A DNA stretch of 39,596 nucleotides, taken from an uncultured Mycoplasmatota bacterium. GTDB taxonomy: Bacteria; Bacillota_I; Bacilli_A; RF39; UBA660. The stretch covers positions 1-39,596 of the forward strand of contig CAMMMG010000008.1 in NCBI GenBank assembly GCA_946497925.1. Reading direction: 5' to 3'. This document shows positions 32,497 to 39,595 of this stretch, piece by piece. Below the pieces are notes generated by a model. It made no database searches. It was not told the DNA's origin and saw nothing but the letters and a program-made list of their open reading frames with translations. The translations under genes and the position numbers were made by a program. Numbering within the stretch: position 1 is the first letter of the stretch; each line of letters begins with the position of its first letter.

Positions 32497-33628
32497 TAAA
32501 GCTAAAGAGAATTTTTTAAGCAAAGAAAAAAACTTGAGTAAATATGCTACTAGAAGTAGTGATGCGATTAGATTTAAAGAGGAAAATGAAGATATTAGAC
32601 CTCCATTTTTTCATGATATAGATAGAATAATACACTCTTTATCTTATACAAGGTACTTAAATAAGACTCAAGTTTATACCTTGAACTCTAATGATCATGT
32701 TAGTAGAAGAATTACACACGTTCAATTAGTTAGTAAGATTGCTAGAACAATAGGTAGAGCTTTAAACTTAAATGAAGACTTAATAGAAGCTATCGCTTTA
32801 GGACATGATATTGGTCATACTCCTTTAGGACATGCTGGGGAAGCGATATTAAATAGATTATCTTTACAAGAATTAGGGGAGTATTTCGCTCACAATATTC
32901 AAGGTGTTAGGTATTATATGTATGTTTCTAAAGATGGAAAGGGGCTTAATTTAACTTTACAAGTCTTAGATGGAATAATGACTCATAATGGAGAAATGTT
33001 AAGCCCTATATATGAACCAATGAAGAAGGATAAGGATGAGTTTTTATCCGAATATAATGAAAGTTATAAAGATTTAAAGAAATCTAAAACATATCATCCT
33101 ATGACCTTAGAAGGTTGTGTAGTTAGAATTAGTGATATTATAGGATATATTGGTAGAGACATTGAAGATGCTATTATGATAGATAGATTTAAAAGAAGTG
33201 ATATACCTAAAGAAATAAGAGAAGTACTTGGTGATAACAATAGAGATATTGTTAATACTATTGTCTTAGATATTATTAATGAAAGTATAGATAAACCTTA
33301 TATTAAGATGAGTGATAAAGTTTATAATGCTTTATTCCTTCTAAAGAAATTTAATAATGACAGTATTTATAGTAATTCTATGACTAAAGAAGAATTAGAC
33401 TATTATGAGAAAGGTATTAATAAACTATATCATATTTATTTAGAAGATATAAAATCTAATAATAAAGATAGTATTATTTATAAAATATTTTTAGAACATC
33501 AAGATGAATTATATTTAAAAAATACTAATATAAAAAGACAAGTAATAGACTTTATCGCTGGTATGACTGACGACTTTTTAGTAAGAGAGATCAAAAAATA
33601 CAATGTTAATAGTGTTGTAAAAAATTAA
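32483..33628 (+). CDS. dgt: deoxyguanosinetriphosphate triphosphohydrolase-like HD protein (dGTPase)
   Basis: A 381-residue HD-domain protein. 'SRRITHVQLVSKIARTIGRAL' holds the first His. 'AIALGHDIGHTPLGHAGE' near residue 107 holds the His-Asp pair and the family-specific GHTPFGH-like segment. 'HNIQGVRY' and 'GIMTHNGE' are also typical, and 'VRISDIIGYIGRDIEDA' has the distal Asp. It would split dNTPs to deoxynucleoside and triphosphate, controlling pools and sometimes restricting phage. N-terminal 'YATRSSDAIRF..E..DIRPPFFHDIDRI' is the usual lead-in. ATG 32483 has AAGAGG about 9 nt upstream, within the end of the previous gene. Confidence 0.9.
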   Translation: MENFDKAKENFLSKEKNLSKYATRSSDAIRFKEENEDIRPPFFHDIDRIIHSLSYTRYLNKTQVYTLNSNDHVSRRITHVQLVSKIARTIGRALNLNEDLIEAIALGHDIGHTPLGHAGEAILNRLSLQELGEYFAHNIQGVRYYMYVSKDGKGLNLTLQVLDGIMTHNGEMLSPIYEPMKKDKDEFLSEYNESYKDLKKSKTYHPMTLEGCVVRISDIIGYIGRDIEDAIMIDRFKRSDIPKEIREVLGDNNRDIVNTIVLDIINESIDKPYIKMSDKVYNALFLLKKFNNDSIYSNSMTKEELDYYEKGINKLYHIYLEDIKSNNKDSIIYKIFLEHQDELYLKNTNIKRQVIDFIAGMTDDFLVREIKKYNVNSVVKN

Positions 33629-33667
33629 AATAGAAATTATAATAGATATGGAAAGAAGGTATGTTTA

Positions 33668-34039
33668 ATGAAAATTTATGTATGTAAAAAATGTGGAAAT
33701 GTTGTTTTAAAATTAGAAGATAAAAGCGAAGCTTTAGTATGCTGTGGAGATAAAATGGAACTTGTTAATGCTAATGTTACTGAGGCAGCAACTGAGAAAC
33801 ATTTACCAGTTTATGAACTTAAAGATGGACTGATTAATATCAAAGTAGGGGAAGTAGAACATCCAATGACTGATGAGCATTATATTTCTTTTATAATTCT
33901 TGCAAGTGAAGATAATTATATGATTAAGATGTTAAAAGCAGGAGATAAACCAGAAGCAAGTTTTCCTTATAGTAGTGAATACAATAAAATCTATGCTTAT
34001 TGTAATTTACATAGTCTTTGGCTTACTGAAATTAAATAA
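33668..34039 (+). CDS. desulfoferrodoxin / superoxide reductase
   Basis: A 123-residue protein with two parts. The desulforedoxin-like N-terminus has C-x-x-C ('VCKKCGN') and 'CCGDKM' to hold a rubredoxin-type iron. The neelaredoxin core has ligands 'EKHLPVYE', 'VEHPMTDEHYI' and C-terminal 'AYCNLHSLW', which gives four His and one Cys for the catalytic iron. It reduces superoxide to peroxide without making oxygen, the strategy of anaerobes. GAAAGAAGG precedes ATG 33668. An AraC-type gene starts 3 nt after its stop and is likely co-transcribed. Confidence 0.93.
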   Translation: MKIYVCKKCGNVVLKLEDKSEALVCCGDKMELVNANVTEAATEKHLPVYELKDGLINIKVGEVEHPMTDEHYISFIILASEDNYMIKMLKAGDKPEASFPYSSEYNKIYAYCNLHSLWLTEIK

Positions 34040-34041
34040 TT

Positions 34042-34836
34042 ATGAATATTTATCATGAATTAAATAAAGTAATAGATTATATAGAGTCTAATTTAGATAG
34101 TGTTATAGACTATGAAAAAATCGCTAGAATCCTAGGAGTTAATGTTTATACTGCTAAAAAACTTTTCAGCTTACTTTGTAATAATACGATAGCAGAATAT
34201 ATTAGAAAAAGAAGATTAACTTTATCTTTTTATGATTTAACTGTAAATAATGAGAAAATAATAGATGTTGCAATTAAATATCATTATGATAATCCAACAT
34301 CTTTTTCCCGTGCTTTCTATAAGTTTTATGGTGTTAAACCTAGTAAAGCGAAAGAATTAAAGACTGGTATTAAGACTTTTCCTAGAATTGTTTTTAAAGA
34401 AGAGATAACTGATAGTAGTGATTTAACATATAACATTATATCTTTAGATGAATTTACTTTATATGGAGTAGGTGTTAAAACCACTAAAGATACTATTAAA
34501 GAAGATGCTCCAGGATTTTTTGATAAATGTATCAATAAATTTAATAAACAACCAGATTATGGTATGATTACCTATGAAGATAGATACAATAGTGATAGAT
34601 TTGGTTATCACTGCTTATATAAAGAAAAACTAGCAGGATTATCTAAATATGTTATTCCTAAAAGTAAATGGATTGTCTTTATAATTGATTCACAGGAAGC
34701 AGAAGATATTAGAAGGATTAGTCAAAAGTTTTATAAGACAATGTTTTTAAACTTGCAATATAATATTAGACCATTACCAGAACTTGAGTATTATCATGAT
34801 GGAGTAACAGAGTTTTTAATACCAATAGAAGATTAA
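34042..34836 (+). CDS. AraC-family transcription regulator with GyrI-like effector-binding domain
   Basis: A 264-residue protein. The N-terminal AraC/XylS double helix-turn-helix spans about 5-108: 'IESNLDSVIDYEKIARILGV', 'YTAKKLFSLL', 'IAEYIRKRRLTLS', and the second helix pair 'IIDVAIKYHYDNPTSFSRAFYKFYGVKPSK', given here as landmarks. The C-terminal 150 residues resemble the GyrI/BmrR effector-binding fold that recognises small hydrophobic compounds. It starts two bases after the superoxide reductase stop with no separate ribosome binding site, so translation is coupled. The target may be this operon or an efflux gene; the sequence gives no operator. A terminator follows. Confidence 0.82.
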   Translation: MNIYHELNKVIDYIESNLDSVIDYEKIARILGVNVYTAKKLFSLLCNNTIAEYIRKRRLTLSFYDLTVNNEKIIDVAIKYHYDNPTSFSRAFYKFYGVKPSKAKELKTGIKTFPRIVFKEEITDSSDLTYNIISLDEFTLYGVGVKTTKDTIKEDAPGFFDKCINKFNKQPDYGMITYEDRYNSDRFGYHCLYKEKLAGLSKYVIPKSKWIVFIIDSQEAEDIRRISQKFYKTMFLNLQYNIRPLPELEYYHDGVTEFLIPIED

Positions 34837-34853
34837 CAAAGAAGTAATTTACG

Positions 34854-34883
34854 AAAACTCGTACTATGAAAGATACGAGTTTT
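34854..34883. terminator. bidirectional terminator after the AraC gene
   Basis: A perfect 10-bp stem, AAAACTCGTA (34854-34863) with TACGAGTTTT (34874-34883), around a 10-nt loop. The T-rich arm serves the plus strand and the A-rich arm gives T on the minus strand, so it can also end the possible small minus-strand gene. Confidence 0.75.
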
Positions 34884-34920
34884 ATGTTACACTAAATACG
34901 AATACATTTATTTGGAAAAA

Positions 34921-35019
34921 CTAAGCCTTTTCTATAATTTTAAAATTATAGAAAGGAGCAAGATATATAAACAAACGATAAAAATCATATTTCATAATTA
35001 TCATTATCTTGTTATTCAT
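34921..35019 (-). CDS. possible 32-residue peptide gene in a hairpin-rich gap
   Basis: A minus-strand frame from ATG 35019 to TAG 34921, with AAGGTG 6 nt upstream of the start. The peptide begins MNNKIMIIMKYDFYRLF, continues 'IYLAPFYNF' and ends KIIEKA: hydrophobic and aromatic with basic residues. It resembles a small membrane-active or leader peptide, but no family is recognised. An extended -10 (TGATACAAT, 35172-35164 minus) lies about 145 nt upstream, the leader contains several hairpins, and the bidirectional terminator at 34854 would close the unit. The coincidence of these signals is why it is listed; chance remains possible. Confidence 0.35.
   Translation of the reverse strand: MNNKIMIIMKYDFYRLFIYLAPFYNFKIIEKA
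34929..34954. repeat. perfect 26-bp palindrome
   Basis: TTTCTATAATTTT (34929-34941) is followed directly by its complement AAAATTATAGAAA (34942-34954). It could be a DNA-binding site or a hairpin; it overlaps the end of the possible small minus-strand gene. Confidence 0.7.
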
Positions 35020-35046
35020 TATTATCACCTTAATCTTTAGATAATA

Positions 35047-35156
35047 ATAACATCTAATTTCTCTTGGAATTAGATGTTATCTAAAAAAAACACGTTTTTT
35101 TGAAAGCATCTATTCTAATAGATGTATTCATTTTTATTTTATGAAGAATTTCTTCA
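35047..35156. other. cluster of four inverted repeats in the 34837-35277 gap
   Basis: First, ATAACATCTAATT (35047-35059) pairs with AATTAGATGTTAT (35068-35080). Second, an A8-CACG-T7 block lies at 35083-35101. Third, CATCTATT (35107-35114) pairs with AATAGATG (35117-35124). Fourth, TGAAGAA (35142-35148) pairs with TTCTTCA (35150-35156). On the minus strand these would form the structured leader of the possible small peptide gene. On the plus strand they precede the terminator at 35198. No known riboswitch class is recognised. Confidence 0.6.
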
Positions 35157-35197
35157 TATATGTATTGTATCACACTTTTCTATAAATTAATAGACCT

Positions 35198-35237
35198 AAA
35201 AACTGACAAAATATAAAATATAAATGTCAGTTTTTTT
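35198..35237. terminator. strong terminator upstream of the HerA-like ATPase gene
   Basis: AAAAACTGACA (35198-35208) pairs with TGTCAGTTTTT (35225-35235), an 11-bp stem with a 16-nt loop, followed by more T. It would end any plus-strand transcript crossing the hairpin-rich gap. The ATPase gene begins 40 nt later, so it either has its own promoter or depends on read-through. Confidence 0.75.
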
Positions 35238-35277
35238 CTTTTCATTTATGTTAAACTTCACTAAAGGGGGAGGTTAT

Positions 35278-37116
35278 ATGGTAGTACAATCTATTTATTT
35301 AAATAAAGATAATGTTTCAAAAGAATCTTGGCAAGAATTGATAGATTATATATGTAAATATAATGGTACTTTTAGAAAGTTTAAAATAGTTATAGAAATA
35401 TCTAGTAATAAAGTAAAATACTACCTAGTTACGAAATATAAAGTGCCACCAACTATAAACTCTATAGATGACTTTTTGATAAAAGAAAATGATGTAAATA
35501 TAGTAATTGATTATAATAAAGGGAAACCTGTTATTTTAGATGTTGATAAAAATGCTGTAGAACTTTTTGATATTAATAGATTAAAACATAATAGAGAACT
35601 TAAGTATATTATTATTAATATAATACCTTTTGGTAGTAAGAGACTATTTAAGACTTATTTATTCTTTAAGAATGGTAATAATTATATTAGAAGAAGATTT
35701 TTAATAGCAAGACCTACTTATATACTTAGTGTTGATTTTAGTAATAATAAAAGATTTTCTTATGAGAAAAAGAATAAATATTTAAACTTAGAAAAAATAC
35801 TACCTCTTTTAACTAGTGATAATACTGGTGTTTTTAGTATAGATACATTTCCTTATTTAAATAATAAGTTATTTCTTGATTATAAAGATTATGACTTCTT
35901 TAAACATTCTTTAATAGTAGGTAGTAGTGGAAGTGGAAAATCTAAACTTATCAGTTTATTAGTTAAAAATTTAATGTTAAGTAGTGATGAATATAAAGTT
36001 GTGATAATAGATCCTCATGCTTCTATAGAAAAAGATATTGGTGGGTTAGATAAATGTAGAGTAATAGATTTCTTTAATGATAGATGTGATTTGTTTTTAT
36101 CTAGAAACAGTGATATTGTTATAAAAAATGAACTGTTATTATCAGTGTTTCAAAACTTGATGAAGGACCAATATAATTTAAAATTAGAAAGAGTTTTACG
36201 ATATACAATTAACTTATTACTTGTAAAAGAAGACTTCTCCTTTGCTAACATTAGAAAAGTTTTACTAGATTTAGAGTATCGTAATAGTCTAGTAAAAGAA
36301 TTAACTCCTAAACTTAATGATACAGTTATTTCTTTCTTTTTAACAGAATTTAATGATTTAAAGACTAATTATTATAATGAGAGTATATCACCAATAATTA
36401 GTTTTATAGATGAGATGTTAGTGTTTTCTACTTTTGAAAAGCTTGATGAAGGAATCCCTGATGTAATAAAAGATAATGACTTAACTATATTTTCTTTAGA
36501 TAGAAGTATTTTAGGTGATAGAATTGTTAAAACTATTTCTTCTTTAGTAATGGAAGGAATACTAGAATCTGCTATAGAAAATAAAATAGGTAAGAAATTA
36601 ATACTAGTTGTTGATGAAGTATCCTTACTTGAAAATCCCATTATAGAAAGGATTCTTGCAGAAGCGAGAAAATTTGATATTTCTCTTATTTTAACAGAAC
36701 AGTATTTCGGACAGATTAGTAAGAAGTTACAAGATTCAATCTTTGCCAATGTTATTAATTACTATGCTTTTAGAACTTCAAGAAGTGATGCAGTTATATT
36801 AAAAGATGTTTTAGATATTAAATTTGCTAAAAGTGTAACTGATGAAGATAAAATTAGTTTACTTACAGGTTTAAATAATAGAGAAGTTGTAGTAAGAGTA
36901 AGTAAGGATGGTAAGTTATTACCAGTTGTTAAAGCAAAAACTACTGATTTTGTAGCAGTTCCTTTGAAAAGAGATAAAGTTAAAGTAAGTGAAAAGATTA
37001 AAAAAGTACAAAATAATGTTAAGAATACTTTCTCTAACTTTACAACGAGAAAGTTAAAAGATATCTTAATAACTCTTTCTAATAGTAGAAAAAAAGGAAG
37101 TAATAGATATGAGTAG
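35278..37116 (+). CDS. HerA/VirD4-like (DUF87-type) ATPase
   Basis: A 612-residue protein. The first 200 residues are beta-rich and unrecognised. The ATPase core has Walker A 'VGSSGSGKSKL' near residue 217 and 'VVIIDPHASIEKDI' near 242. A helical insert follows (about 275-410). Walker B is 'LILVVDEVSLLENP' near 442, and 'EARKFDISLILTEQYFGQI' with 'FANVINYYAFRTS' are the sensor segments of HerA/TraD-type motors. These ATPases pump DNA or proteins, or act in conjugation and defence. No relaxase or mating-pore gene is nearby. The C-terminal 70 residues are basic ('KVKVSEKIKKVQNNVKN'). A frame extends to 35224 through the terminator, but GGGGGAGG sits directly before ATG 35278. It overlaps the next gene by 8 nt. 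Confidence 0.8.
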   Translation: MVVQSIYLNKDNVSKESWQELIDYICKYNGTFRKFKIVIEISSNKVKYYLVTKYKVPPTINSIDDFLIKENDVNIVIDYNKGKPVILDVDKNAVELFDINRLKHNRELKYIIINIIPFGSKRLFKTYLFFKNGNNYIRRRFLIARPTYILSVDFSNNKRFSYEKKNKYLNLEKILPLLTSDNTGVFSIDTFPYLNNKLFLDYKDYDFFKHSLIVGSSGSGKSKLISLLVKNLMLSSDEYKVVIIDPHASIEKDIGGLDKCRVIDFFNDRCDLFLSRNSDIVIKNELLLSVFQNLMKDQYNLKLERVLRYTINLLLVKEDFSFANIRKVLLDLEYRNSLVKELTPKLNDTVISFFLTEFNDLKTNYYNESISPIISFIDEMLVFSTFEKLDEGIPDVIKDNDLTIFSLDRSILGDRIVKTISSLVMEGILESAIENKIGKKLILVVDEVSLLENPIIERILAEARKFDISLILTEQYFGQISKKLQDSIFANVINYYAFRTSRSDAVILKDVLDIKFAKSVTDEDKISLLTGLNNREVVVRVSKDGKLLPVVKAKTTDFVAVPLKRDKVKVSEKIKKVQNNVKNTFSNFTTRKLKDILITLSNSRKKGSNRYE

Positions 37117-37807
37117 GGAAGAAGTATTATTAATTATAAATAAGATATTTAAAGCGGTATTTCTAGTAGAGAATAAAGATTCATTAGATAATATTTATAA
37201 AAAATATGCTTTTGATATAAAACTTCCTCGTAAAGTTTATGATAATATGACTAATGAAGAGACTTATACAGACTTTGATAATGCTACTAATTTTATTACT
37301 AAAGATAATATGGAAAAATTAGATAGTACTGAAGGTTTTATGAAGGAAAAAATATCTTTTAGTTCTTTGGAAGAGTTAATTAATACTTGGGAAGATATTA
37401 ACACTATTACAACTGAGAGGTGTTATAATTCTACTTATGTTAGTAAAAGTGATACTATATATGACTCCAGTTATGTCTATAATTCTACAAATTGTTCTAA
37501 TTGTAAGAATATAGTATATTGTGATGGTTGCGGTAGAAGTGAATACTTATTAGCATCACAACGAAGTGGTAACTGTACTTTTTCAATTAGGGTGGATGAT
37601 TCTAATAATTGTAGTAATTCTTATAGTGTTATTTGTTCTAATAAAATAAGTAATTCTTTATTTATTCAAGACTGTTTTAATTTAGATGAATGTATGTTTT
37701 GTTCTCATATTGCTAATAAAAAATATTGCATTTGTAATATGCAATATGATGAATATGAGTATTTTGCTATAAAAAAGTTAATAATAGAGTGGATTGTTAA
37801 TTCTTAG
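37109..37807 (+). CDS. Cys/Asn/Ser-rich short-repeat (probable beta-helix) protein, unknown function
   Basis: A 232-residue protein. The first 100 residues are ordinary ('SFSSLEELINTWEDI'). From about residue 110 a repetitive part begins in which Cys, Ser or Asn recur every six to seven residues: 'CYNSTYVSKSDTIYDSS', 'YNSTNCSNCKNIVYCDGCG', 'NNCSNSYSVICSNKI', 'CFNLDECMFCSHI'. This regular spacing suggests a narrow right-handed beta-helix, or a metal-binding or disulfide-laced repeat. I do not recognise a named family. About sixteen cysteines is exceptional for this window. It overlaps the HerA-like ATPase gene by 8 nt and has AAAGGAAG before ATG 37109, so the two should be made together. Confidence 0.65.
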   Translation: MSREEVLLIINKIFKAVFLVENKDSLDNIYKKYAFDIKLPRKVYDNMTNEETYTDFDNATNFITKDNMEKLDSTEGFMKEKISFSSLEELINTWEDINTITTERCYNSTYVSKSDTIYDSSYVYNSTNCSNCKNIVYCDGCGRSEYLLASQRSGNCTFSIRVDDSNNCSNSYSVICSNKISNSLFIQDCFNLDECMFCSHIANKKYCICNMQYDEYEYFAIKKLIIEWIVNS

Positions 37808-37863
37808 TATCATTTTAAAGTGTATAGCATACTATATCTAGTAGTAATTTCTAAAAAAAATAC

Positions 37864-37892
37864 TTGCTATTTTGTTAAATTTATGCTAAAAT
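37864..37892 (+). promoter_or_regulatory. promoter of greA
   Basis: TTGCTA (37864-37869), a 17-nt spacer and TAAAAT (37887-37892). The predicted start near 37899 gives a leader of about 55 nt containing a short AGG-GAGA-CCT stem. Confidence 0.65.
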
Positions 37893-37953
37893 TTTACTCG
37901 TATTATGGTTAGGGAGACCTAGCTAGTTTATATTAATTTTTGAGGTGATTACA

Positions 37954-38427
37954 ATGGGAAACAAAAAAACAGTTTATTTAACAGAAGAAGGACTTAATGA
38001 TTTGAAAAATGAATTAAGTGAATTAATAAATGAAAAAAGACCTGCTAATATTCAGGCTATTAAGGAAGCACGTAGTTTAGGAGATTTGTCTGAGAATGCT
38101 GACTATGATGCTGCTAAAAATGAACAAGCTCAAATTGAAGGTAGAATTAAAACTATTGAGAAGATGCTTGAAAATGTAGAAATTATCAAAGATATTCCAA
38201 AAGATATAGTTGGTCTTGGTAGTACAGTTTCTATTAAATATGTAGATGATGAAGATGACACAGATGAATACCAAATAGTAGGTAGTCAAGAAGCTGATCC
38301 TTTTGAAGGAAGAATCTCTAATGAAAGTCCTATCGCTAAAGCACTACTTAATCATAAAGTTGGCGATGTTATTACAGTAGAAAGTCCTAATGGAAGTTAT
38401 GAAGTTGAAATAACTGAAATAAAATAG
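37954..38427 (+). CDS. greA: transcription elongation factor GreA
   Basis: A 157-residue protein, the normal GreA length. The N-terminal coiled-coil has 'YLTEEGLNDLKNELSEL', 'REARSLGDLSENADYDAAKNEQ' in variant form, and the acidic tip residues D and E in 'DLSENADYD' that hold the catalytic metal in RNA polymerase. The C-terminal FKBP-like domain has 'VGLGSTVSIKY', 'YQIVGSQEADP' and 'SPIAKALLNHKVGDVI'. It enters the secondary channel of RNA polymerase and triggers cleavage of backtracked RNA. GTG 37945 is in frame, but ATG 37954 sits 6-7 nt after TGAGGTG. Its presence downstream of the U32 pair recalls the yrrN-yrrO-udk-greA order of Bacillus, with insertions here. Confidence 0.95.
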   Translation: MGNKKTVYLTEEGLNDLKNELSELINEKRPANIQAIKEARSLGDLSENADYDAAKNEQAQIEGRIKTIEKMLENVEIIKDIPKDIVGLGSTVSIKYVDDEDDTDEYQIVGSQEADPFEGRISNESPIAKALLNHKVGDVITVESPNGSYEVEITEIK

Positions 38428-38442
38428 TCCATAGGGCTTTTT
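38426..38442 (+). terminator. short terminator-like hairpin after greA
   Basis: AGTCC (38426-38430) pairs with GGGCT (38434-38438) around ATA, followed by five T in all. The stem is short, so some read-through into the next gene, which starts 20 nt later, is likely. Confidence 0.5.
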
Positions 38443-38462
38443 GTTATTGTAGGAGGGAGATT

Positions 38463-39524
38463 ATGGTAGAGTATAAAGAATTAAATGAAAGGTTAGAAAA
38501 ATATTGTAAAGAAAATGAGAAAACATTTTATATAATGAATTTACAGTCTATTTTATTAATTCTATTTGAAGCTAAAAATATTTTGATAAATCCGTGCGAA
38601 AGGTTAGAGACAAATATTATTAGACTTGCATATGATGAAAAAGTAGATGGTTTAACATCAATTAGTTTAGTAAGAGAGTTTCTTAGTACTTTGGGAAGCA
38701 ATTATACAGATTTATTTGATGAAAGCTTTAGGAATGGTTCTTTTGGTTATGAAGATGTTATTAATGATAAAAGCGATATGCCACTATATAAAGCTGTCCT
38801 TTTAAAAAACAATAAATATTATAATGTAGGTTTTAAAGGAAATATTTTGGATGGATATAGTTTAGTACATGAATTTTTTCATTATTTAAATATTTCAAAA
38901 TCAAATTTAGATGACTTATTTTCAGAATTAATTTCTATTTATATGGAAAACAAGTATTTAGATTTTTTAGAGACTAAAGGACACTCTAAGACTGACATTT
39001 TGAAAACTAGATTACAGAGATATATAAGCTTTTTTTATGGACAACAAGATTTGCTTCATGAGACTTTAATTTTAAACATTAAAGAAAAACTAGGAGCAAT
39101 AAAAGAACAAGATTATGATTTTTTAATTAGTTATAAAGATGTTTTTTCAAAAGATATAAAGGTGGATGTATACTATAAAAATCTTAATGTAGCTTTAAAT
39201 AGATTAAGAAATATAGATAATGAAAATGTTAATAGAAAAAATAAATTTTCTCCTAGTATTACTTTTAGCTATTTTTTTGGAGTTTTACTTAGTAGTTTTC
39301 TATTGCAAAAAAATGATGTTATAATAACTAGTTGTATATTAGATTTAAATAATAAATTAGCATTAGCATGTGATGATGATGTTTCTTTTAATGAAGGATT
39401 TAACGTATTAGGAATAAATATAGAAGATAATACTACAATAAAAAAATCAATAGAGTCTGTAAATATTTATTATGATGAAGCATTAGATAAAACTCTAATT
39501 TTAAAAGCTAAACAAAAAAGATAA
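38463..39524 (+). CDS. putative zinc metallopeptidase (gluzincin-like HEFFH), unknown family
   Basis: A 353-residue soluble protein without a signal peptide. 'YSLVHEFFHYLN' near residue 134 is an HExxH zinc motif. About 18 residues later 'LFSELISIYMENKYL' offers Glu residues that could be the third ligand, as in M3-type gluzincins such as oligoendopeptidase F. The N-terminal half is helical, and a hydrophobic stretch lies near 265-280 ('SYFFGVLLSSFLL'). The rest has no landmark and the length is below that of true M3 enzymes (about 600), so this may be a minimal, divergent member or a non-peptidase relative. AGGAGGGAG precedes ATG 38463. It follows greA and is convergent with the gene at the right edge. 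Confidence 0.55.
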   Translation: MVEYKELNERLEKYCKENEKTFYIMNLQSILLILFEAKNILINPCERLETNIIRLAYDEKVDGLTSISLVREFLSTLGSNYTDLFDESFRNGSFGYEDVINDKSDMPLYKAVLLKNNKYYNVGFKGNILDGYSLVHEFFHYLNISKSNLDDLFSELISIYMENKYLDFLETKGHSKTDILKTRLQRYISFFYGQQDLLHETLILNIKEKLGAIKEQDYDFLISYKDVFSKDIKVDVYYKNLNVALNRLRNIDNENVNRKNKFSPSITFSYFFGVLLSSFLLQKNDVIITSCILDLNNKLALACDDDVSFNEGFNVLGINIEDNTTIKKSIESVNIYYDEALDKTLILKAKQKR

Positions 39525-39542
39525 GTTTTAAAATCTTATCTT
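39518..39542. terminator. terminator between convergent genes
   Basis: AAGATAAG (39518-39525) pairs with CTTATCTT (39535-39542). The A tract just upstream on the plus strand becomes a T tract for minus-strand transcripts, so it best serves the gene entering from the right. Confidence 0.6.
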
Positions 39543-39595
39543 CTATAAAAATAATATGGTGGATATACTTGATAAACTGGAATAGGGTACATTGG
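39536..39595 (-). CDS. C-terminal end of a minus-strand gene (start outside window)
   Basis: A frame entering from the right edge codes for PMYPIPVYQVYPPYYFYRR and then TAA (39538-39536). The Tyr/Pro-rich composition and a following terminator-like hairpin make it look like a genuine protein tail, comparable to coat or surface-protein ends. Only 19 residues are visible, so no function can be given. Confidence 0.35.
   Translation of the reverse strand, partial: PMYPIPVYQVYPPYYFYRR

Noticed and set aside
34985-35010. Fur-box-like GATAATGATAAT sequence (minus strand)
   Set aside because: It lies inside the possible peptide frame, matches only one half well, and such AT-rich matches are expected by chance here.
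35278-37116. Conjugation module based on the VirD4/HerA-like ATPase
   Set aside because: No relaxase, VirB4-type ATPase, pore or oriT-like site was found nearby, so conjugation is not supported.
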